43,727 bases of DNA from CAYMUL01 sp964393605 (GTDB taxonomy: Bacteria > Bacteroidota > Ignavibacteria > Ignavibacteriales > Ignavibacteriaceae): the NCBI GenBank assembly GCA_964393605.1, contig CAYMUL010000027.1:1-43727 (forward strand). Direction: 5' to 3'. Below are positions 1 through 6,269 of this stretch, piece by piece. The notes beneath the pieces were generated by a model that was given only the letters and a program-made list of their open reading frames with translations, did not search any database and was not told the origin of the DNA. Within the stretch, counting starts at the first letter, position 1, and every line of letters begins with the position of its first letter. Position numbers and translations under genes: made by a program.

Positions 1-55
1 TATTTAAATTTTCTTTATAAGAAAAATTATTCTCTGCCTTTTTAGAGTGAACTCA
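1..55. repeat. 55-bp exact inverted repeat, left copy
   Basis: Bases 1-55 are identical, base for base, to the reverse complement of 43516-43570; the match stops at base 56 (c versus g). The copy starts at the very first base of the window. A perfect match of exactly 55 bases at a sequence end fits a k-mer junction in a de Bruijn assembly (k=55), meaning the underlying repeat may extend beyond the left end. Confidence 0.9.
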
Positions 56-77
56 CAAATTAAAAATGAATATCCTA

Positions 78-236
78 TTGCGTCTTCGCGCCTTTGCGGT
101 CAAAAAAATTCGCTTTGCGTTTCTTCGCGAACTTGGCGGTTAAAAAAAATTGCTTTGCGTTTCTTCGCGAACTTGGCGGTTAAAAAAAAATTGGATATCG
201 TTTCTTCGTGTCTTTGTGCCTTCGTGGCATTCATGT
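78..236. repeat. Intergenic quasi-tandem repeat, about 40-bp period
   Basis: Two near-identical 40-bp units (about 112-151 and 152-191) contain the words ttgcgt, ttcttcgcg, aacttggcgg and a run of A. Diverged copies flank them at about 78-110 and 198-236 (cgtcttcgcgcctttgcgg; tcttcgtgtctttgtgcc). Short open frames across the block are low-complexity products of the repeat and are not called as genes. Similar ctttgcg/cttcgcg word repeats are, to my recollection, scattered between genes in several bacterial phyla; that is not evidence for a function. Confidence 0.8.
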
Positions 237-261
237 AATTCAATACTAAGATTTAATAGCA

Positions 262-306
262 CACAGATGACACTGATGACACTGATGCGACAGATCATCA
301 CAGATA
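262..306. repeat. Short word repeat of gatgacactgatg type
   Basis: The words cagatgacac, tgatgacac and tgatgcgac follow one another, then a near-inverted continuation catcacagat. With the preceding 40-bp repeat this fills the space between the left end and the terminator at 320-350. No gene is seen in 1-375. Confidence 0.7.
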
Positions 307-319
307 AAAATGAATGCTT

Positions 320-350
320 AAAAAAAAGCCCCGTTGAAAAACCGGGGCTT
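320..350 (-). terminator. Rho-independent terminator after the T9SS beta-helix gene
   Basis: Read on the minus strand, an 8-bp stem AAGCCCCG/CGGGGCTT (343-350 paired with 326-333) encloses an A/T-rich loop and is followed by a run of T (complement of the A run at 320-327). It lies 26 bp past the stop codon at 376. Confidence 0.85.
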
Positions 351-375
351 GAATTAATTTATCGAAAAAAAATCT

Positions 376-2442
376 TTACTTCATCAAAATAAATTTCTTC
401 GTTGATGTAAATGTACCTGCTGTAAGTTTGTAAAAATAAACTCCACTCGGCAGATTTGAAGCATCAAAATTCAAAGAATATTTTCCTGCATTCATTTCTT
501 GATTGATAAGCGTTTTTACTTCTTCACCAATCTGATTGAAAAGAACCAATTTTACGATTGCCGTTTGCGCAGTCGAGAAATTAATTGTCGTACTTGGATT
601 AAATGGATTTGGATAATTCTGCTCCAAAGAAAATTCCATCGGAGATCCAATTTCAATTTCGATGATTGAACTATAAGAATACGATCCGTCAAGATCATTC
701 ATGCGGAGTTTGTAACTATATTTTCCTTCAGCTACAGAGTTATCAACAAAACTATAATTACGAATTTCAGTTGATGCGCCAGCCGCTTGCACCGAACCAA
801 TCGTTAACCAATTATCATCACTACTTTTTCTTTCAACAATAAAGGAATGAGTATTCAGTTCGGTTGCAGTTCTCCACGAAAGCATAACTGAATTTCCATC
901 TACGCCTGCAGTGAATAGAGACAACTCAACCGGAATTGGCGTAGCGGCTTCATCGGCTCCGCGATATGGATGTGTTGCGCTTCGAACGTCGCCATCGATA
1001 TCGTGTGTAATTCCAACGATCGGCATTCCAACCAAATCAACATCGCCGACCGACGATCCTGCCAAATGAAGATCTGTACCGGAAACAAAATTTGTAGCTT
1101 TGAAAATTGTATGTTGTTCATGCGGTGCGGCTGAATCTTTGTATTGTGCTAATGAATTATAGAGAACTCCATTCCAAGCGGAGTGAAAAGAATCTACGCC
1201 GTTATTTGTGTAATAAACATTGTAATCGATATCTAAATTACCGACAAGATTTGTTGTGCCCGCGAAGAAACCGGTGTGAAAAGTTCCCGTTGTTCCGCCG
1301 GAACGAGTATTCAACACGAGATTATTTTTCATATTGAAAGTTCCGGTTGCGCTTGTAGAACCTTTTACAATTCCTGCCGATATAACAACTCCCGCCGTTC
1401 CGCCGGTATGGTTACCGCCGAGTCTAATTGTATTGTTATGAATGTTGGTTGTGTATTCGTTTGCACCCGTAACCTGAATAGCATAAATAGAAGTCTTCGT
1501 TCCGTTATCGAGCATCAAACTGATAAAATTATTTACGATGTTCAAAACGCTTCCAACTCCCATACTACCGGAAATACCGCGCACAGTAGTACTGGTGCCT
1601 TGGAGATCATACATTTTATTCGAGATGATGTCGAGGTTTATCACTGCGCCGAAAATAACTCCGGTGGGCGTTGTACTATAACCGGCGGTTTGCCACATCT
1701 CATTTTTTTCAATCACCGTGTTGTTTGAACTTGAAAGAACCCAAACAGCCGCATAAGCCCAATCATAAATTTTATTGAAGTAAATATAATTTGAGAGATT
1801 CGGATTTGCCGCAGTGCCTGCGAGACCGATACCTGATCTACCACCGACAATTTCGTTAAAGGTAATGTAATTGAAAGAATTTCCTGAAGGATTTGAAACG
1901 GAAGTTCCAATTTCAATTGCACGCGGTCCGGCAGTTGCCTGAGTGCTGTTAATTATTTTGCACCATTTGACAGTGTTATAAGTTGCACCGTCAAGAAATC
2001 TTAATGTGAATGAACTTGAAGTTGTCGCCAAATTTTGAATTGTGAGATTCATAGAATTTCCAATTCCGCCCGCACTACCATCGAGAATAATATAATCGGC
2101 ATTTGAGAAGAGAATGATAGGTTGTCCGGCGGCAGTACCTCCAACAGTAACGGATGTTACTCCGGCTTTCGGTCTAATTGTAACTGTGCGCGAGTTTGAA
2201 GCACTGTCTCTTAGCGATAATGTTATAGGAAATGTTTCCGCTGCTCCAGTATAAATCGAAGTAATTTCGATTACATAACTTTCGTCGAGCGGGTTTGGCA
2301 CAGCGTTATACGCGGTTTGCAATGAAGTGTGTGAACTTACTAAAGTTCCTCCGCCGGTTCGCAATTCAACGGAGTTATCCTGCGCATTTGCAAAAAAGCC
2401 AAATGAGAAGAGTGAGAGGAAAACGTAAATCGTTTTTTTCAT
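376..2442 (-). CDS. Secreted T9SS type A protein with beta-helix repeats
   Basis: About 688 residues. The start at 2442 is preferred over 2475 because it begins directly with a signal peptide (MKKTIYVFLSLFSFGFFANA, then Q) and has AGGA upstream at correct spacing. The body has parallel beta-helix character, with repeated N-x-I-x-x-N and NxI/ILDG rungs at roughly residues 110-450, then a fibronectin-III-like segment (VELSLFTAGVDGNSVMLSWR...) at about 540-600. The last 85 residues form the type A sorting tail (YPNPFNPSTTI, then GEEVKTL and SGVYFYKL), so the product should be exported by Sec and then by the type IX system to the cell surface or medium. No catalytic motif was recognised; an adhesin or glycan-binding role is a guess. 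It is monocistronic, divergent from the hisS operon, and followed by a clear terminator. Confidence 0.85.
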   Translation of the reverse strand: MKKTIYVFLSLFSFGFFANAQDNSVELRTGGGTLVSSHTSLQTAYNAVPNPLDESYVIEITSIYTGAAETFPITLSLRDSASNSRTVTIRPKAGVTSVTVGGTAAGQPIILFSNADYIILDGSAGGIGNSMNLTIQNLATTSSSFTLRFLDGATYNTVKWCKIINSTQATAGPRAIEIGTSVSNPSGNSFNYITFNEIVGGRSGIGLAGTAANPNLSNYIYFNKIYDWAYAAVWVLSSSNNTVIEKNEMWQTAGYSTTPTGVIFGAVINLDIISNKMYDLQGTSTTVRGISGSMGVGSVLNIVNNFISLMLDNGTKTSIYAIQVTGANEYTTNIHNNTIRLGGNHTGGTAGVVISAGIVKGSTSATGTFNMKNNLVLNTRSGGTTGTFHTGFFAGTTNLVGNLDIDYNVYYTNNGVDSFHSAWNGVLYNSLAQYKDSAAPHEQHTIFKATNFVSGTDLHLAGSSVGDVDLVGMPIVGITHDIDGDVRSATHPYRGADEAATPIPVELSLFTAGVDGNSVMLSWRTATELNTHSFIVERKSSDDNWLTIGSVQAAGASTEIRNYSFVDNSVAEGKYSYKLRMNDLDGSYSYSSIIEIEIGSPMEFSLEQNYPNPFNPSTTINFSTAQTAIVKLVLFNQIGEEVKTLINQEMNAGKYSLNFDASNLPSGVYFYKLTAGTFTSTKKFILMK

Positions 2443-2640
2443 AATGATCCTGTTTTTGTTATTAAAGTTGTGCAAAGATAAAAATTATTGCTTTTTCATC
2501 CACTGAAAATTTTTTCCGGACAAAAAATCTTTAAAGTGGAGTTTTATTCTTATGATAAAGGAGAGTAAGAAAATTTCTTTTATTAAATTGCTATCCAATT
2601 CAGTGAAATTTGGTTATGTAATTTTTAATTGGTTGTTTAG

Positions 2641-3111
2641 ATGAAGTTATCACAATACCTCAATGTGCAGAGAATAATTCCCGAAATGAAAGCCGCCACA
2701 AAAGAAGACGCGATAAATGAGATAGTTGATTTATTCAAAGAAGATGCGAGCGTTAACGATATTGATAAAATGCGAGCAGCAATTTTTGAGAGAGAAAAAA
2801 TTATGTCCACAGGTGTCGGAAAAAATTTTGCGATTCCTCACGGGAAAACAAATGCAGTTACTGATGTTGTTTGCGCTTACGGCCGTTCAATAAATCCTAT
2901 TGATTATGACGCGCTCGATAAAGCCCCCGTACATCATTTCTTTTTAATTGTCGGAAGAGATGATATGGTTAGCTTGCATATAAAACTGTTGAGCAGAATA
3001 ACAAGATTAATGGCTCAAGATAAAGTGAGAAATGAATTGATTGCCGCGAACTCCGCCGAAGAGATTTATAACATCTTTACTGAAGGTGAAGGGCAGGGTA
3101 TAGAAATTTAA
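2641..3111 (+). CDS. PTS IIA domain protein (fructose/Ntr type)
   Basis: 156 residues, a complete stand-alone EIIA domain of the fructose/nitrogen-regulatory family. The phosphoacceptor His lies in GVGKNFAIPHGKT (His67), the typical family signature, followed by a conserved LIKLL-type segment (VSLHIKLLSRITRLM). EIIA-Ntr proteins take phosphate from an HPr-like protein and usually act by binding regulators or transporters rather than by importing sugar. No EI, HPr, IIB or IIC gene lies nearby, which favours a regulatory role. The stop codon overlaps the hisS start (TAATG), so the two genes are probably translationally coupled. It is the first gene of the hisS-lgt-rlmB operon. Confidence 0.85.
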   Translation: MKLSQYLNVQRIIPEMKAATKEDAINEIVDLFKEDASVNDIDKMRAAIFEREKIMSTGVGKNFAIPHGKTNAVTDVVCAYGRSINPIDYDALDKAPVHHFFLIVGRDDMVSLHIKLLSRITRLMAQDKVRNELIAANSAEEIYNIFTEGEGQGIEI

Positions 3112-4367
3112 TGGCAGAAATAATAAAATCAGTTACCGGCGCAAAAGATATTCTTCCCGAAGAGTTTGTAAAATGGAATTTTGTAACTTCTGCCGTGAGG
3201 AAAATATTTTCATCCTATAATTATTCTGAGATAAGCACTCCGATTTTTGAAGAAACAAACTTGTTTGCGCGTAGCATCGGCGAGGAAACGGATATTGTCA
3301 GTAAGGAGATGTACACTTTCCTCGATAAAGGAAATACATCATTAACGCTCCGACCGGAGATGACCGCTTCAGTTGTGCGTGCGTTCATCGAACATTCACT
3401 CGAGGCAAAGCAACCGGTGCAAAAATTGTTTTATGTTGCTTCGATGTTCAGGCAGGAAAGACCGCAAGCCGGCAGACTCCGCCAGTTTCATCAATTCGGC
3501 GCCGAAGCTCTTGGAAGCCGCTCCCCTTTACTCGATGCGGAGATGATTTTGTGCGCATACAAAATTTTTTCTTTACTTGGATTGAAAGATTTAAAAGTTG
3601 TTGTCAATAGTCTCGGCAAAAAAGAAGAAAGAGAAAATTTCAAATCTGCACTCAACGAATTTCTTCAACCCAAATTGAAAAATTTAACCGAGGAGAGCAG
3701 AAAAAGATTTGAAACAAATATTTTGAGAATTCTCGATAGTAAAGCGGAAGTCGATCAACATGAATTAATCGGTGCGCCAAAGTTGTATGATTTCTTAACC
3801 GAAGAAAGCAAAGTCTTTTTTGAAGATGTCATTTCCGTTTTAAAATCACTTTCGATTCCTCATGAAATAAATTACGGATTGGTTCGCGGTTTAGATTATT
3901 ACTGCGATACGACATTTGAAATCCTTAGCGGAAAAGTCGGCGCTCAAAGTGCGCTTTGCGGCGGCGGAAGATATGACGGATTGATTGAACAACTCGGCGG
4001 AAAACCTTCACATGGTGTTGGATTTGCAGCGGGAATTGAGAGACTTTTACTCGCGCTCGAAAACGAAAACGCACTTCCGCAATTTATAAACGAGCTTGAT
4101 TATTACATTATTCTTCTCGATAAAACTCTCACACAAAAAGCATTCGAAATTGCAATTCAACTTCGAGAAAAAGGAAAGATTGTTGAACTCGATTATCTCA
4201 ACCGCTCGGTAAAGGCACAGATGCGCGAAGCCAATAAATTCAATGCGAAGAAAGCGATCTTTATCGGCGGAGAGGAATTCAAACAAAATAAAATTTCCGT
4301 GAAGAATATGAAATCAAACGAGCAGAGCGAAATTTTTCTCGATGAATTTTTATCTCAAACAGACTAA
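3111..4367 (+). CDS. hisS: Histidyl-tRNA synthetase
   Basis: 418 residues, normal length for bacterial class II HisRS, which attaches histidine to tRNA-His in the cytoplasm. The N-terminus has the family pattern TGAKDILPEE. Motif 2 is at about 112-135 (MFRQERPQAGRLRQFHQFG), the histidine-binding loop is LVRGLDYYCDTTFEI, and motif 3 is GGGRYDGLIEQLGG followed by GVGFAAGIERLLL. The last roughly 90 residues form the anticodon-binding domain (YYIILLDKTLTQKAFEIA...). The start overlaps the preceding stop by one base. lgt follows after 30 bp in the same direction. Confidence 0.97.
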   Translation: MAEIIKSVTGAKDILPEEFVKWNFVTSAVRKIFSSYNYSEISTPIFEETNLFARSIGEETDIVSKEMYTFLDKGNTSLTLRPEMTASVVRAFIEHSLEAKQPVQKLFYVASMFRQERPQAGRLRQFHQFGAEALGSRSPLLDAEMILCAYKIFSLLGLKDLKVVVNSLGKKEERENFKSALNEFLQPKLKNLTEESRKRFETNILRILDSKAEVDQHELIGAPKLYDFLTEESKVFFEDVISVLKSLSIPHEINYGLVRGLDYYCDTTFEILSGKVGAQSALCGGGRYDGLIEQLGGKPSHGVGFAAGIERLLLALENENALPQFINELDYYIILLDKTLTQKAFEIAIQLREKGKIVELDYLNRSVKAQMREANKFNAKKAIFIGGEEFKQNKISVKNMKSNEQSEIFLDEFLSQTD

Positions 4368-4397
4368 CGAATTTTTTTTAATCAACTAAAATAGAAT

Positions 4398-5264
4398 ATG
4401 TATCCAGAACTTTTTCAGATTGGTCCCTTCACAGTTTATAGTTACGGTTTAATGCTTGGCATCGCCTTCATCACCGCAAGTTATTTACTCACAAAAGAGT
4501 TTGAAAGATTAGGTCTTTCAAACAATGTTGCAAACGAAATTACGATTCTCGCTCTCATCTTCGGAATTATCGGAAGCAAACTCCTTCACTTGATTGAAAA
4601 TTGGAACGAGTTTATAGAAGAACCATGGGACATGGCTTTCTCTCCCGGCGGATTAACTTTTTACGGCGGATTAATTCTCGCGGCACTTGCAGTTTATCTT
4701 TACGTTAAAAAGAAAGGGTTGCCGTTTATTTATTTTTTCGATGTTGTCGCGCCGATGCTCGCGCTATCTTATGGAATCGGTAGAATCGGCTGTCATCTTG
4801 CCGGCGATGGCGATTATGGAATTCCGACTGACCTTCCGTGGGGAACAAATTACGAAAACGGTGTTGTGCCTCCTTCTGCTATGTTCAGCGAATCGGATAT
4901 CGCCGCATCATTTCCCGATGGTATTGTTCCGAACAATACACCGCTTCATCCAACTCCGGTATATGAATTTCTTTTTGCCGTTGCGTTGTTCTTTTTGCTT
5001 TGGTCATTAAGAAAAAAAATTCTTCCGCAAGGAAAACTATTTTCAATTTATTTATTCTTTACCGGACTCGGAAGATTTTTGGTTGAGTTTATCCGATTGA
5101 ATCCGAAGTTGTTATTCGGATTATCCGAAGCACAACTTATTTCAATTTTGTTTATGCTTTGGGGCGCAATTTGGTTTTTCTATCTCACAAAAAATTCAGT
5201 TGTAAAAGAAATTATAATTCCGGCATCATTAAAAGCAGAAGCGAAAAAAGAACAGAAGCAATGA
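4398..5264 (+). CDS. lgt: Prolipoprotein diacylglyceryl transferase
   Basis: 288 residues with about seven hydrophobic segments. Lgt transfers diacylglycerol from phosphatidylglycerol to the lipobox cysteine of prolipoproteins in the inner membrane. The Lgt signature is at about 126-141 (YGIGRIGCHLAGDGDYG, matching the GRxGN...G family pattern), with SPGGLTFYGG before it and LHPTPVYEF after it, all characteristic of the family. The window also encodes several lipobox proteins that would be substrates. The last bases overlap the rlmB start as ATGA. Confidence 0.95.
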   Translation: MYPELFQIGPFTVYSYGLMLGIAFITASYLLTKEFERLGLSNNVANEITILALIFGIIGSKLLHLIENWNEFIEEPWDMAFSPGGLTFYGGLILAALAVYLYVKKKGLPFIYFFDVVAPMLALSYGIGRIGCHLAGDGDYGIPTDLPWGTNYENGVVPPSAMFSESDIAASFPDGIVPNNTPLHPTPVYEFLFAVALFFLLWSLRKKILPQGKLFSIYLFFTGLGRFLVEFIRLNPKLLFGLSEAQLISILFMLWGAIWFFYLTKNSVVKEIIIPASLKAEAKKEQKQ

Positions 5265-6004
5265 ATGTAATAATCGGGCGAAAACCCGTGCTTGAAGCTT
5301 TGAATGCGGGAGAAGAAATTCAAAGTGTGCATATTCTTTTTAATCAACATGGAAATATTCTTGACGCGATTAGAATTGCCGCGAAGAAAAGAGGAATAAA
5401 ATGTTCAATCGCTCCAATAGAAAAATTTAAGTTCCTCACTTCCGATCCTTCCGCACAAGGTGTAGTTGCGGTGAAAAGTGATTTTAATTTTTTTTCCGTT
5501 GAAGAAGTTTGCGATGAAGCAAAACAATCCCGGCTTCCTGTTCTGTTAATTTTAGATTCGATTCAAGACCCGCATAACATCGGTGCTATTTTAAGAACCG
5601 CCGAATGCGCAGGAATTAAGGGAGTATTAATTACGAAACACAATTCCGCACCGGTCAATGAAACAGTTAATAGAATTTCCACGGGTGCAGTGAACATTTT
5701 AAAAATCGCGCAGGTAAATAATCTTGTGAATGAATTGAAGTTGCTGAAGGAAAAAGGATTTTGGATTTGTGGCAGCACACTTGAAAATTCGGTTGATTAC
5801 AAAATTGCAAAGTATCCTTTTCCGCTTGCGCTGATTTTAGGCAACGAAGAAAAAGGAATAAGAAAACTCACGGCAGATAATTGCGATTTGCTCGTAAAGA
5901 TTCCGATGAAAGGGAAGTTGCAATCCTTAAATGTATCAGTAGCGGCAGGTATTTTACTTTTCGAAATTGGAGAGAATTTTTCGGCTACAATTAGAAAAGA
6001 TTGA
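5261..6004 (+). CDS. rlmB: 23S rRNA 2'-O-methyltransferase, RlmB/TrmH family
   Basis: 247 residues from the ATG at 5261, chosen because it forms a 4-bp ATGA overlap with lgt and starts directly at the family N-terminus (MNVIIGRKPVLEAL). An upstream in-frame start at 5159 would lie inside lgt. The N-terminal substrate-binding domain is followed by a SPOUT fold with the trefoil-knot motifs LDSIQDPHNIGAILRTAEC, LILGNEEKGI and IPMKGKLQSLNVSVAAGI, which are diagnostic of SAM-dependent ribose methyltransferases of this family. The E. coli counterpart modifies G2251 of 23S rRNA; that exact site is inferred. Last gene of the operon; only a weak hairpin followed by T (about 6014-6041) is seen downstream. 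Confidence 0.92.
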   Translation: MNVIIGRKPVLEALNAGEEIQSVHILFNQHGNILDAIRIAAKKRGIKCSIAPIEKFKFLTSDPSAQGVVAVKSDFNFFSVEEVCDEAKQSRLPVLLILDSIQDPHNIGAILRTAECAGIKGVLITKHNSAPVNETVNRISTGAVNILKIAQVNNLVNELKLLKEKGFWICGSTLENSVDYKIAKYPFPLALILGNEEKGIRKLTADNCDLLVKIPMKGKLQSLNVSVAAGILLFEIGENFSATIRKD

Positions 6005-6120
6005 AGTTGCAGTACTACAAATTTCTTGTGTAGCATTTTTTTAAATGAAAAAAAATTCACACATTTTACCTACCAAAGCGTAAGCGTGGCAGTCACCATT
6101 CTCTCCCGATGGATCGGAAT

Positions 6121-6160
6121 TCAATTATCAATTGTCAATTGTCCATTGTCCATTCAGAAC
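6121..6160. repeat. caattgtcaattgtccattg word repeat
   Basis: The 40 bases consist of overlapping words (caattatcaattgtcaatt, gtccattgtccatt). They lie in the 265-bp convergent gap between rlmB and the GH3 gene. A related block (aatttaccattctccattct, caattttccattg) occurs at about 6250-6283 and runs into the last codons of the GH3 gene. No gene is seen between 6005 and 6269. Confidence 0.7.
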
Positions 6161-6269
6161 TATTCATTTTTAATTTGTAATTTTTAATTTTTCAAAGGAA
6201 TGCCACAACGGCATTAAGACACTACGCAGCACAAACACAATTATTTTTCCAATTTACCATTCTCCATTC

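Noticed and set aside
47..392. Two overlapping short plus-strand frames at the left end
   Set aside because: They translate the 40-bp word repeat in different frames and run across the terminator of the minus-strand gene.
1276..1728. 150-codon plus-strand open frame inside the T9SS beta-helix gene
   Set aside because: It is antisense to a gene with signal peptide and sorting tail, has low-complexity composition and no family features.
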